Shown here: piece after piece, positions 45,269 to 53,688 of the stretch
Position numbering within the stretch: position 1 is the stretch's first letter
How the letters are laid out: each line of letters starts with the position of its first letter
Assembly (NCBI RefSeq): GCF_018205975.1
Contig: NZ_CP073577.1
Span: 3,100,001-3,164,000, forward strand
DNA: 64,000 bases
Origin: Erythrobacter sp. JK5
Lineage (GTDB): Bacteria > Pseudomonadota > Alphaproteobacteria > Sphingomonadales > Sphingomonadaceae
Reading direction: 5' to 3'
Position numbers and translations under genes: made by a program
The notes under the pieces: generated by a model
Database searches by the model: none
What the model was told of the DNA's origin: nothing
Seen by the model: only the letters and a program-made list of their open reading frames with translations

Positions 45269-46777
45269 CTATTCGTATCCGTAATCCGAATAGTCGCGCT
45301 TGTTGGGCGAGGTGAACTTGGTGATCTCGCTCTGGAAGTGCAGCGGCACGTTGCCGGTGGAGCCGTGGCGCTGCTTGGCGATGATCAGCGATGCCTTGTT
45401 CTTCACTTCGAGATAGCGCTCTTCCCAGATGCGGTATTTCTCCACCGCATCGGCGCTGCTGGTCTCGGTCGGCATGTCGGGCCGGCTCGCCTCGTGATAA
45501 TAGTCTGCGCGGTAGATGAACCACACCATGTCGGCGTCCTGCTCGATCGAGCCGGATTCGCGCAGGTCGGACAGCATCGGGCGCTTGTCGTCGCGCTGTT
45601 CGACCGCGCGGCTGAGCTGCGACAGCGCGATCACCGGGACCGACAGTTCCTTCGCCAGCGTCTTGAGACCGCGGCTGATCTCGGAAATCTCGTTCACGCG
45701 GTTGTCGTTGGCGCGGCCCGAACCCTGCAGCAGCTGGAGGTAGTCGACCACGATCAGCCCGATATCGTGCCGCCGCTTGAGCCGCCGCGCGCGGGTGCGC
45801 AGCGCGGCGATCGTGAGCGCGGGGGTATCGTCGATATACAGCGGCAGCTCGGCGAGCCGCTGGCTGGCGAACGACAGCTTCTGGAAATCCTCGCGGCTCA
45901 TCTTGCCGGTGCGCAGCGTCTCGGAGCTGATTTCGGCCTGTTCGGCGAGGATACGCGTCGCCAGCTGATCGGCGCTCATTTCGAGGCTGAAGAACGCGGT
46001 CGGCGCGCCGTAGTTGAACTCGCCGCCGTCGCGCTGCCATTCGAGATGCGCCTCGGCGCAGTTGAAGGCGATGTTGGTCGCGAGCGAGGTCTTGCCCATG
46101 CCGGGACGCCCGGCGAGGATCACGAGGTCGGAATTGTGCAGGCCCGCGGTCTTCTGGTCGATCACCGATAGCCCGGTGGTCTTGCCCGACAGGCCGCCGC
46201 CCGAATTCATCGCCGCTTCGGCCATCTTGATCGCGGTCAGTGCGGCGTCGCGGAAAGTCGAGGCCTCGTTGCCGGTCGCCGCGCCTTCGGCGACCTTGAA
46301 CAGATCGGCCTCGGCCTGGCTGATCCGTTCCATCGGATCGGTTTCCTGCGACGTGTCGAGCGCCCCTTCGACGAGGCCGCGCCCGACGCTCACCAGTTCG
46401 CGCAGCAGCGCGAGATCGTAGATCTGCTGCGCCAGTTCGCGCGGGGCGAGCAGTCCGGCACCGTTGGCGGTCAGCTGCGCGAGATATTTCGGCCCGCCCA
46501 GTTCCTTGAGCGCCTCGTCGGCTTCGAAATAGGGGCGCAGCGTCACTGGCGATGCGGTCGCGTTGCGCTCGATCAGGGTGAGCACGCGTTCGTAGATGCG
46601 CCCGTGCAGCGGCTCGAAGAAATGATCGGGCCGGATCGGGGTCTGCAATTCCTCGATCACGCGGTTGTCGATCAGCACCGCGCCGAGAAACGCAGCCTCT
46701 GCTTCGAGGTTCGACGGGAGCTTGCGCGCGCCGCCGGTGTCGTCCGCGACGAGCTGCAGTTTTTCGGGTTCGGCCAT
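45269..46777 (-). CDS. dnaB: Replicative DNA helicase
   Basis: A 502-residue hexameric helicase that unwinds DNA at the fork. The N-terminal domain begins LPSNLEAEAAFLGAVLIDNR near residue 20. The RecA-type domain has Walker A GRPGMGKTS near 225, VVDYLQLLQGSGR near 340 and a long C-terminal part ending SEITKFTSPNKRDY. ATG 46777 is used: the family sequence starts there, and the upstream extension has no similarity. No intein or insertion interrupts it. Confidence 0.97.
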   Translation of the reverse strand: MAEPEKLQLVADDTGGARKLPSNLEAEAAFLGAVLIDNRVIEELQTPIRPDHFFEPLHGRIYERVLTLIERNATASPVTLRPYFEADEALKELGGPKYLAQLTANGAGLLAPRELAQQIYDLALLRELVSVGRGLVEGALDTSQETDPMERISQAEADLFKVAEGAATGNEASTFRDAALTAIKMAEAAMNSGGGLSGKTTGLSVIDQKTAGLHNSDLVILAGRPGMGKTSLATNIAFNCAEAHLEWQRDGGEFNYGAPTAFFSLEMSADQLATRILAEQAEISSETLRTGKMSREDFQKLSFASQRLAELPLYIDDTPALTIAALRTRARRLKRRHDIGLIVVDYLQLLQGSGRANDNRVNEISEISRGLKTLAKELSVPVIALSQLSRAVEQRDDKRPMLSDLRESGSIEQDADMVWFIYRADYYHEASRPDMPTETSSADAVEKYRIWEERYLEVKNKASLIIAKQRHGSTGNVPLHFQSEITKFTSPNKRDYSDYGYE

Positions 46778-46925
46778 CGGCCCCTGATGACGTCTCGACC
46801 CGGATTCGCGCAAGCCCAAATCCTGCCAATATATTTTTGGCGGACCGTCTTGGGTTGTGGATAGCGGGGATGGATCATCGAAGTGCTTGAAGTCCGCCCC
46901 TTCGATCTGCGAAGGGACGCGGGCC

Positions 46926-47432
46926 ATGGCCATATCGCCAACCGATTCCGCGAGCACCTATCGCATCGCCCACATCGCTCTCGACGAAGAGACGATCCTG
47001 TGGCGCAACGCCGATGTCGAGCAGGAGCGCCGCGTCGCGATCTACGACCTGATCGAGGAGAACACGTTCAAGCCGGTGCGCAGTGCCGAGCGCGGGGCGA
47101 AGGGTCCCTATCGGTTGCAGCTGGCGGTGCGCGACGGGCGGCTGGCGATGGATATCAGCAGCTCCGAGGAGGAACTGCTCGAAACCCTGCTGATCGGGCT
47201 CGCCCGGTTCCGCCGCCCGATCCGCGAATATTTCGCGATCTGCGACAGCTATTACCAGGCGATCCGCAAGGCGACTCCGGCCGAGATCGAGACGATCGAC
47301 ATGGCGCGGCGCGGCATTCACAACAATGCGGCGGAGCTGTTGCTCGAACGGCTCGACGGCAAGGTCGAAACCGATTTCGCCACCGCGCGCCGCCTGTTCA
47401 CGCTGATCTGCGTGCTGCATATCAAGGGTTGA
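46926..47432 (+). CDS. UPF0262 family protein
   Basis: A 168-residue protein of the alphaproteobacterial UPF0262 family (RIAHIALDEETILWRNADVE, then EENTFKPV and IREYFAICDSYYQAIRKATP). Its function is unknown. It is soluble with no signal peptide. ATG 46926 is preferred over the open frame starting at 46857. It is divergent from dnaB and 7 nt upstream of the GH25-like gene. Confidence 0.85.
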   Translation: MAISPTDSASTYRIAHIALDEETILWRNADVEQERRVAIYDLIEENTFKPVRSAERGAKGPYRLQLAVRDGRLAMDISSSEEELLETLLIGLARFRRPIREYFAICDSYYQAIRKATPAEIETIDMARRGIHNNAAELLLERLDGKVETDFATARRLFTLICVLHIKG

Positions 47433-47439
47433 GCGGCGC

Positions 47440-48162
47440 GTGGCTCGCACCCGATCCCGCCGCCGCACGGGTGGCACGTTGCGGCGCTGGATGCTGCGGG
47501 GCGTCGCCTTGCTGGCGCTGGCCGCGATCGTCTTCGCCGCCTGGTTCTGGTGGGACATGCGCACCTGGCGTCCGTCCGAATCGCTCTATCCCGAGCAGGG
47601 TGCGGTGGTGCGCAGCGATACCGGGGCGCTGAATTTCGTGACATTGAAAGCGATCGGGGCGCAGTTCGCCTATCTCGAGCTTGCGCCCGAACCGGGCGCG
47701 ATCGACGAAGGGTTCGCCGAGCGGTACCGGCGCGCGCGGGCGGCGCAATTGCAGGTCGGCGTGATCTATCCGTTCGATCCCTGCCAGCGCGCCGATCCGC
47801 AGTCGCAGCTGTTCACCCGCATGGTGCCGCGCGATGCCGGCCTGTTGCCGCCGGCGATTGCGCTGACCGCAACCGGCGATCAGTGCGCCGAGCCGGTCAG
47901 CGAAGCGGCGGTCGAGAACGAGGTGCTGACGCTGGTTAACCAGATCGAGATGCATGCCGGCAAGCCAGCGATCCTCAAGCTCGGCAAGGCATTCGAGCAG
48001 CGCCACGGCACCGCGACCAGCCTGCAGCGCGACCTGTGGCTGATGCGCGACCGCGCGCGGCCCGATTACGCGCCGCGTCCGTGGCTGCTATGGAGCGCGA
48101 ACAGCCAGATGGTGAGCGAAGCGGCGGAGGAGCCGGTGGAATGGGTCGTGGTGCAAAGATGA
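47440..48162 (+). CDS. GH25-like protein, possibly inactive
   Basis: A 240-residue membrane-anchored protein with one N-terminal helix (about residues 20-40) and a periplasmic domain resembling GH25 muramidases. The FVTLKAIGAQFAYLELAPEP stretch aligns with the family core FVxxKAT. In the usual place for the catalytic Asp-x-Glu of GH25 I see no clear DxE pair, and the N-terminal DxS motif is not evident. It may be a non-catalytic relative or the family call may be too generous. Start is GTG 47440, and the stop overlaps cdd by 4 nt. Confidence 0.6.
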   Translation: MARTRSRRRTGGTLRRWMLRGVALLALAAIVFAAWFWWDMRTWRPSESLYPEQGAVVRSDTGALNFVTLKAIGAQFAYLELAPEPGAIDEGFAERYRRARAAQLQVGVIYPFDPCQRADPQSQLFTRMVPRDAGLLPPAIALTATGDQCAEPVSEAAVENEVLTLVNQIEMHAGKPAILKLGKAFEQRHGTATSLQRDLWLMRDRARPDYAPRPWLLWSANSQMVSEAAEEPVEWVVVQR

Positions 48163-48590
48163 CGATCGAAAGCGAGACCGAAGACCGGTTGATCGCGGCG
48201 GCGCGAAGCGCGGCGCGCGATGCCTATGCCCCCTATTCCGATTACCGGGTCGGTGCGGCGCTGCTGTTCGATGACGGCAGCATCGTCACCGGCAGCAATG
48301 TCGAAAATGCCAGTTACGGCCTTGCCCTGTGCGCCGAGACGGTCGCGGTGGCGCGCGCCTTCGGCGAAGGACGGCGCGGCGGCTTGCGGGCGGTCGCGGT
48401 GGTCGGTCCGATGGACAAAGGCGACGGGTTGCCGATCACCCCCTGCGGCCGCTGCCGCCAGGTGCTCAACGAGCTGGCACAGCTCGGCGGCACCGATCCG
48501 CTGGTGCTGTGCGTCGGCAATGACGAAGTGCGGCGCGTGGCGCTATCCGAGCTGTTGCCGCACGCCTTCGGCCCGGCGCATCTCGGTTAG
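48159..48590 (+). CDS. cdd: Cytidine deaminase
   Basis: A 143-residue small tetrameric-type enzyme that deaminates cytidine or deoxycytidine for pyrimidine salvage. It has [17 protein letters not shown], where the zinc Cys and catalytic Glu fall, and [13 protein letters not shown] with the other two zinc Cys. ATG 48159 overlaps the preceding stop (ATGA). The 3' end overlaps the convergent carboxypeptidase gene by 4 nt. Confidence 0.95.
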   Translation: MTIESETEDRLIAAARSAARDAYAPYSDYRVGAALLFDDGSIVTGSNVENASYGLALCAETVAVARAFGEGRRGGLRAVAVVGPMDKGDGLPITPCGRCRQVLNELAQLGGTDPLVLCVGNDEVRRVALSELLPHAFGPAHLG

Positions 48591-49726
48591 GCTTCCTCGC
48601 TCTCCAGCCACTCGACCAGCGCCGCAAGGCAATCGCGCGCCAGCAGCTTGCAGCGTTCGGGCGACCAGCCCTGCTCGGGCTCGGGAAAGTCGGCGAGGTC
48701 CTTGTACGGCATCTCCAGCGTCATTGCGCAGCATCCGAAGCGCTGGGCGACCTGGTTCGTGCTGATCGACAAATTGGCCTTGCCCGGCGCCGACTTCGGA
48801 TAGCCGAGCCTGGTCTGGAAATCGGGTGTGCGACGGTCGAGAATGCGCTGGTAGCGGTAGAAGCGCTCGCCCTGCGCGTCGGTCCAGCCCGGTATTCCTT
48901 CGAAGCCCGCGAGGAACACCGCAGGGATCGCTTCGTCGCCGTGCACGTCCATCGCGAAGTCGACTCCGGTTTCGTCCATCCGGTTGCGGATCGCGAGCAC
49001 CTCGGGGGATTTTTCCGCGCTGGGGCTGATCCATTCGCGGTTGAGATTGGTCCCCACCGCGTTGGTGCGCAGGTGGCCGCGGCGCGAGCCGTCGGGGTTG
49101 CAATTGGGCACGATGTGCAACCGGCAGTGCTTGCGCAGCGCCCGCGCAACCGGGTCGACGGGATCGGTGAGGCATTCGAGCGCGCCCTCCATCCACCATT
49201 CGGCTTGCGTCTCGCCGGGATGCTGGCGGGCGTAGAGCCACACCTGCGTTTCGCCTTCGCCCATTTCCAGCATGTCGAGCGGCTGCCCGTCGAGCGTGGT
49301 CGCGAGCCGCACCAGCTCGACCCCTTCGCAGGCCGCCGCTTCGGCGACGAGATCGTGATGCCGCTCCATCGAATAGGGTGCGAAATAGGCAAACCATGCG
49401 ACGTTCGATGCCGGCGTGTAGCGGATCGTGAGCGTGCCTTCGTCCGCATCCTTGTCGAACGCGCTGGCAGCGCGCGCCCAGTATTCGCGGTCTTCGGAAA
49501 CGCAGGCATCGTAGCCAGGCCATCCGCCGGGATAGGCGCTGTGGTTGAGGCCGGTCAGCCTCAGCGTCAGGTCCTGCCCCGCCGCACCGGTCACCCGGAA
49601 GTGAAACCACTGCGCGAATTCGCTGTTGTGGTCCTTTCGGATGGCGAGGCGGGCATTGCCTCCGTCGATGGCGAGCACGTCAATATTGCCGCTGTCGAAA
49701 GCGGCATCGATGGCGATCTGGGTCAT
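48587..49726 (-). CDS. M14 family carboxypeptidase, cytosolic type
   Basis: A 379-residue protein. An N-terminal beta domain (about residues 1-125) has the [18 protein letters not shown] stretch typical of cytosolic carboxypeptidase-type M14 proteins. The zinc site follows: [13 protein letters not shown] (HxxE) near 165 with a third ligand His near 265 in MDVHGDE. The catalytic Glu may lie in TLEMPYKD near 345. No signal peptide is visible. The substrate is unknown. ATG 49726 overlaps the DUF4136 stop by 4 nt. Confidence 0.85.
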   Translation of the reverse strand: MTQIAIDAAFDSGNIDVLAIDGGNARLAIRKDHNSEFAQWFHFRVTGAAGQDLTLRLTGLNHSAYPGGWPGYDACVSEDREYWARAASAFDKDADEGTLTIRYTPASNVAWFAYFAPYSMERHHDLVAEAAACEGVELVRLATTLDGQPLDMLEMGEGETQVWLYARQHPGETQAEWWMEGALECLTDPVDPVARALRKHCRLHIVPNCNPDGSRRGHLRTNAVGTNLNREWISPSAEKSPEVLAIRNRMDETGVDFAMDVHGDEAIPAVFLAGFEGIPGWTDAQGERFYRYQRILDRRTPDFQTRLGYPKSAPGKANLSISTNQVAQRFGCCAMTLEMPYKDLADFPEPEQGWSPERCKLLARDCLAALVEWLESEEA

Positions 49727-50364
49727 TCGGATCCTTGGGTTTCCACGTTCAGTTCGTCGACCTCGACGGTCACGGTCTCGCCATTGCCGCCGGGGAAGTC
49801 CTTGAACAAGGCCGCAGCCAGCGTGCGGGCGCTGACATCCACATCCGAATAGGGCGATTTGATGCTGGTCGGGATCTGCGCGCGCCCTTCCCACAATGCC
49901 TCGCCCGCTGCATCGGAAATGCGCACCTCCAGCTCGGTCACGACATTGGGTCCGCTGCGCCCGCCGCCCAGATTGATCCCGATGCCGAGGCCGACCCCGC
50001 TGCCGTAGGAGCCGGTGCTGGCCCCGCTGCCGACCGTAACCGGGCTGCGCGGATTGTCGCCCGCGATCTGGGTGCGGCGCGTGCGGATGATCGCCTGCTG
50101 TCCGCCTTCCGGCGAGGCCGCGAGGATGTAGCCGAGCCGCAACAATTCGCTGCCCACCGCTTCGCGAAAGGCGGCGCGGGCGTTTGCGTTCTCGACCTCT
50201 TCGGCAATCACGAGCGCGATCGCCCCCTGGCCGAGCGCTGCGGGCCGCTCCGAAACGAACCGCGTGACTTCGACCGGGCCGGTGTAGGTCCCGGCGCAGG
50301 CGGACAGCGCCAGTGCCGCGCATGCGGCAGCCACGGTGCGGACTGTGGGGGAATGGGGGTGCAT
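49723..50364 (-). CDS. DUF4136 domain lipoprotein
   Basis: A 213-residue lipoprotein with lipobox ALSACAG near residue 19-23. DUF4136-type sequence follows: [19 protein letters not shown] at the start, [20 protein letters not shown] in the middle and [15 protein letters not shown] near the end. A Gly/Ser-rich insert lies around residue 110-130. Function is unknown. It is the upstream gene of a coupled pair with the M14 peptidase. Confidence 0.8.
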   Translation of the reverse strand: MHPHSPTVRTVAAACAALALSACAGTYTGPVEVTRFVSERPAALGQGAIALVIAEEVENANARAAFREAVGSELLRLGYILAASPEGGQQAIIRTRRTQIAGDNPRSPVTVGSGASTGSYGSGVGLGIGINLGGGRSGPNVVTELEVRISDAAGEALWEGRAQIPTSIKSPYSDVDVSARTLAAALFKDFPGGNGETVTVEVDELNVETQGSE

Positions 50365-50477
50365 GGCGTATTCCTCTCTTGCGCCCGCTATAGGCCAGCC
50401 ATGGCGCTGTGCAAAACGGCTGTTCGGCAGACGCTTGCTTCACGCTTTGTCAGGCGAATCCTGATACAGGCGCGCGG

Positions 50478-51491
50478 ATGAGCGATCCCTCGCACCCTCC
50501 CGTGCTGGTGACTGGCGGCGCCGGTTACATCGGCAGCCACGCCGTGCTCGCGCTGCGCGATGCCGGGTGGCCGGTCGCGGTGATCGACAACCTCACCACC
50601 GGCTTTCGCTTCGCGGTGCCCGACGGCGTGCCGCTCTACGAAGGCGATATCGCGGATGGCGCGCTGCTTGCGCGCATCTTCGCCGAGCAGAATACGCGCG
50701 CGATCATGCATTTCGCCGGTTCGATCGTGGTGCCCGAAAGCGTCGAAAACCCGCTCAAATACTACCACAACAACACCGCCAAGAGCCGCGCCTTGATCGA
50801 GGCGGCGGTGCAGGCGCGCATCCCGCATTTCATCTTTTCGTCGACCGCGGCCACCTACGGCGTGCCCGAAGTATCGCCCGTTGCCGAAGACACGCCGCAG
50901 CGTCCGATCAACCCCTATGGCTGGTCGAAACTGATGACCGAACAGATGCTCGCCGATACCGCGGCGGCGCATCCGCTCAATTATTGCGCGCTGCGATACT
51001 TCAACGTCGCCGGGGCCGATCCGCGCGCGCGCTCGGGCCAGTCGACGGCGGGAGCGACGCACCTGATCAAGGTCGCGGTCGAAGCGGCGCTGGGCAAGCG
51101 CGACCATGTCAGCGTGTTCGGCACCGATTACGACACGCCCGACGGGACGGGGGTGCGCGACTACATCCATGTCAGCGACCTCGCCGCCGCGCACGTGCTC
51201 GCGCTTGAGGCGCTGATCGCCGAACCCGCAGTCTCGCTGACGATGAATTGCGGGTATGGCCGCGGCTTCTCGGTGCTCGACGTGCTCGACGCAGTCGACC
51301 GGGTCACCAACGTGCGGATCGAGCGGCGGTTCGAGGCGCGGCGCGCGGGCGATCCGGCGGCGCTCATTTCCGACCCTACGCGCATCCGATCAACCCTGCC
51401 GTGGCAGCCGCAATTTGCCGATCTCGACACGATCATCGGCCATGCGCTTCAGTGGGAGCGCAGCCTTTCCGAAATGCGCGGGAATGGTTGA
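50478..51491 (+). CDS. galE: UDP-glucose 4-epimerase
   Basis: A 337-residue extended SDR that interconverts UDP-glucose and UDP-galactose. It has VLVTGGAGYIGSHAVLAL at the start, HFAGSIVVPESVENPLKYY near residue 76, catalytic Ser/Tyr/Lys in FSSTAATYG and YGWSKLMTE (about 120-155) and FGTDYDTPDGTGVRDYIHV near 215. ATG 50478. It supplies galactose donors that could feed the polysaccharide locus. An intrinsic terminator follows. Confidence 0.95.
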   Translation: MSDPSHPPVLVTGGAGYIGSHAVLALRDAGWPVAVIDNLTTGFRFAVPDGVPLYEGDIADGALLARIFAEQNTRAIMHFAGSIVVPESVENPLKYYHNNTAKSRALIEAAVQARIPHFIFSSTAATYGVPEVSPVAEDTPQRPINPYGWSKLMTEQMLADTAAAHPLNYCALRYFNVAGADPRARSGQSTAGATHLIKVAVEAALGKRDHVSVFGTDYDTPDGTGVRDYIHVSDLAAAHVLALEALIAEPAVSLTMNCGYGRGFSVLDVLDAVDRVTNVRIERRFEARRAGDPAALISDPTRIRSTLPWQPQFADLDTIIGHALQWERSLSEMRGNG

Positions 51492-51533
51492 CTATTTCCG
51501 ATTGGCACCTTAACTGCGCGCCACGAATTTCGA

Positions 51534-51565
51534 GCGCCGGGCCGAGTCTCGGCGCCTTTTATTTT
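51534..51565 (+). terminator. Terminator after galE
   Basis: A GCGCCG/CGGCGC stem (51534-51539 with 51550-51555) with an inner alternative CCGAG/CTCGG stem is followed by CTTTTATTTTG (51556-51566). It ends the galE message just before rpmJ. Confidence 0.7.
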
Positions 51566-51578
51566 GAGAGATACGACG

Positions 51579-51704
51579 ATGAAAATCCGCAACAGCCTCA
51601 AGTCGCTGAAGAACCGCCACCGCGATTGCCGCGTGATTCGCCGTCGCGGTCGCACCTATGTCATCAACAAGACCAACCGTCGCTTCAAGGCTCGCCAGGG
51701 CTGA
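51579..51704 (+). CDS. rpmJ: Ribosomal protein bL36
   Basis: A 41-residue basic protein that begins [17 protein letters not shown] and has [20 protein letters not shown] at the end, which is the longer alphaproteobacterial bL36 form. Only one Cys remains, so it is the zinc-free (C-) type. GAGAG lies 8 nt upstream of the ATG. It stands alone between galE and a HAD gene. Confidence 0.92.
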   Translation: MKIRNSLKSLKNRHRDCRVIRRRGRTYVINKTNRRFKARQG

Positions 51705-51795
51705 GCGACGCGTTGACTGCGCCCGACGGTCCGGGCGCTAGCGGCGGCCCGCCTCCTTCCGGAGCGCGGGCCGCAGTTGTTTCGGGAGCGATGAA

Positions 51796-52398
51796 TTGCG
51801 CAAGGCGGTGGTCTTCGATGTCGGACGCGTGCTGTTCCAGTGGCAGCTGCGTGCCCTGTTCGAAAAACTGATCGACGATCCCGCCGAGCTCGACTGGTTT
51901 TTGGCCCATGTCGTGACCGAGGAATGGCATTACCAGCACGACCTCGGGCGCCCGCTGGCGGATATGGTACCCGAACGGATCGCCCGGTTTCCCCGCTACG
52001 AGCACCATCTGCGCGCCTATGTCGATCGCTTCAACGAAACCATCCCCGGCCCGGTCGCGGGAACCCATGCCCTGGTCGAGCGGCTCGCCGAGCGCGCGGT
52101 CCCGCTGTTCTGCCTGACCAATTTCGGAGACGAGTTCTGGGCCGGGTTCCGCCCGACCGAGCCGATCTTCGACCTGTTCGAGAACATCGTGGTTTCGGGC
52201 ACCGAACAGGTCGCGAAGCCCGATCCGCGGATCTACGAGATCGTCGAACAGCGCAGCGGCCGAACGGGCGAGGCGCTGTTCTTCACCGACGACAATCCCG
52301 CCAATATCGAGGCCGCGCGCGCACGCGGCTGGGACGCGCACCTGTTTACCGATGCCGCGGCGCTGGAACGGCAATTGACCGTATCCGGCTTTCTCTGA
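51796..52398 (+). CDS. HAD family hydrolase
   Basis: A 200-residue phosphatase-fold protein. Motif I is VFDVGRVLFQWQ, where the second Asp of DxD is replaced by Gly (DVG); this variant is common in the YihX/HAD-IA type. Motif II is CLTNFG, the Lys motif III lies in EQVAKPDPRIY and motif IV is FFTDDNPANIEA. Start is TTG 51796 with GGAG 7 nt upstream, as no ATG fits. The substrate is unknown. Confidence 0.85.
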   Translation: MRKAVVFDVGRVLFQWQLRALFEKLIDDPAELDWFLAHVVTEEWHYQHDLGRPLADMVPERIARFPRYEHHLRAYVDRFNETIPGPVAGTHALVERLAERAVPLFCLTNFGDEFWAGFRPTEPIFDLFENIVVSGTEQVAKPDPRIYEIVEQRSGRTGEALFFTDDNPANIEAARARGWDAHLFTDAAALERQLTVSGFL

Positions 52399-52423
52399 CC
52401 TGGCGGAATCTGGTTCTTCGCAC

Positions 52424-52465
52424 AAAAAATTCCCCGGTCGCAGCCTGGGGATGACTGCGCCGGGG
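52424..52465 (-). terminator. Intrinsic terminator downstream of the CC_3452-type gene
   Basis: On the minus strand CCCCGGCGCAG pairs with CTGCGACCGGGG (52455-52465 with 52432-52443, one bulged base) and is followed by six T residues within AATTTTTTG (52424-52429). Confidence 0.8.
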
Positions 52466-52475
52466 ATTGGAGACG

Positions 52476-52503
52476 ACCGCTCGCGTGGAGAGAGGCGAGC
52501 GGT
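52476..52503 (-). repeat. Hairpin near the end of the CC_3452-type gene
   Basis: A perfect 9-bp stem, ACCGCTCGC with GCGAGCGGT, around a 10-nt loop. It starts 18 nt after the stop codon, upstream of the real terminator and without its own T-run, so it may protect the mRNA 3' end. Confidence 0.5.
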
Positions 52504-52521
52504 TCGGGGGTCGGTTGGAGC

Positions 52522-52863
52522 CTATTCGCCGTTGCACTTGGCCAGCTTGTCGGCCGCCAGTTCTTCGCCCTTGGCGGTGAAGCTGGTGACTTCGCCGAAT
52601 TCGCGCGCGAGCCCGCGGCAAATGCGCATCGGGCGCGAAGTGCCCTTGTTGGCGACGCAGGTCGTGCCTTCGCAGGCCCAGGCCACGCCCCCCGCAACCG
52701 CGCGGCTTTCATCGGCCGGTTGGGCGAGGGTGGCGGTATAATAGGGGCCTTCACTGGCGGCGACGGGGCCGGAGCCGGTCGCCACGCCGAACGTGAGGCC
52801 GGTATAGACCAGCGCCAGCACGAAAACGGTGAAGCGGCCGGTGCGGGGGAGGGAGAGAGTCAT
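52522..52863 (-). CDS. CC_3452 family protein
   Basis: A 113-residue exported protein. A signal peptide (about residues 1-36) is followed by YYTATLAQPADESRAVAGGV, then AWACEGTTCVANKGTSRPMR and ICRGLAREFGEVTSFTAKG, all diagnostic of the CC_3452 family. There are four Cys in the mature part, probably in two disulfides. Function is unknown. A strong terminator and a stable hairpin follow. It is divergent from an HxlR-type regulator. Confidence 0.85.
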   Translation of the reverse strand: MTLSLPRTGRFTVFVLALVYTGLTFGVATGSGPVAASEGPYYTATLAQPADESRAVAGGVAWACEGTTCVANKGTSRPMRICRGLAREFGEVTSFTAKGEELAADKLAKCNGE

Positions 52864-52946
52864 CGCATGGTCCTTTCAGATGGGGTCTTGATTGGGTTCG
52901 ACGTGTGCCCACTCGGTTTCTTTTCGAAACCAGTTGCGAATCACTA

Positions 52947-52975
52947 CCTATGCGATTAGGTTTCGAGTTGCAACT
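52947..52975. promoter_or_regulatory. Symmetric elements between CC_3452 and HxlR genes
   Basis: In the 178-bp divergent gap the AT-richer core holds CCTATGCGATTAGG (CCTA/TAGG arms, 52947-52960) and the perfect palindrome AGTTGCAACT (52966-52975). AGTTGC also occurs at 52932. They could be binding sites for the adjacent HxlR protein. Confidence 0.4.
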
Positions 52976-53041
52976 AGAAACTGAAATTTTTTTGGCCCTC
53001 GCGAGAAATCCGGCTAAATAGGTTGCAGGGAAAGGACTGAT

Positions 53042-53596
53042 ATGGGCGAGATAAGAGAACCACTGCGCGAGCTGATCGAGTGCGGTTTGCCGCAAGCACT
53101 TGAAGTGATGGGAGAACGCTGGTCGTTCATGATCCTGCGCGCGAGCTTCAACGGGCTCAAGCATTTCGAGGAATTCCTCAGCGAGCTCGGAATCGCGCGC
53201 AATATCCTTTCCAACCGCCTTGCGAAACTTGTCGAACACGGCATTCTCAAGCGCGAGCCGTGCGAGGACGATCGGCGCAAGATCGAATATCGCCTGACCG
53301 ACAAGGGCTTCGACCTGCTGCCCGCGATGCTCGCACTACGCCAGTGGGGGCAAAAGCACGGTGCCGAAATGGTGACCGAAGATCCGGTCCTGGTCGACCA
53401 GCGCGATCGCCTTCCGATCGGGCCGGTCTCGATCCTTGCGCATGACGGGCGCATCCTCAATCACCAGGATCTGTGGCTGGTGAAGCGCACCGATCTCGGC
53501 AAGCGCACCGATGGATCCTTTGCCACCGCCGGCACCGCACTGAGGCACGGCGATGTGGTCGATCTCGAATCGGCAAAACGCGCGGCGGCGGGCTGA
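53042..53596 (+). CDS. HxlR family transcriptional regulator
   Basis: A 184-residue winged-helix regulator. ALEVMGERWSFMILRASFNG then FEEFLSELGIARNILSNRLA (recognition helix) and VEHGILKREPC, DRRKIEYRLTDKGFDLLPAM complete the HxlR domain by residue 95. The extra 90 residues are longer than in most HxlR proteins and of unknown fold. ATG 53042 follows AGGGAAAGGAC. It probably senses a small molecule or redox state and may control its divergent neighbour. Confidence 0.85.
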   Translation: MGEIREPLRELIECGLPQALEVMGERWSFMILRASFNGLKHFEEFLSELGIARNILSNRLAKLVEHGILKREPCEDDRRKIEYRLTDKGFDLLPAMLALRQWGQKHGAEMVTEDPVLVDQRDRLPIGPVSILAHDGRILNHQDLWLVKRTDLGKRTDGSFATAGTALRHGDVVDLESAKRAAAG

Positions 53597-53688
53597 CACC
53601 GGGTACTTCGTCTGTATAGGTAGGCGCTTGCGCGCGTCGGCCGATCGGGTCGGCGCAATCCAGCCAGTCAGCGGGGCCCTGCCACCTC

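Noticed and set aside
43977..46829. Open frame of 950 codons on the - strand
   Set aside because: Shadow of dnaB and of the PLD gene; both real genes have complete motifs in other frames.
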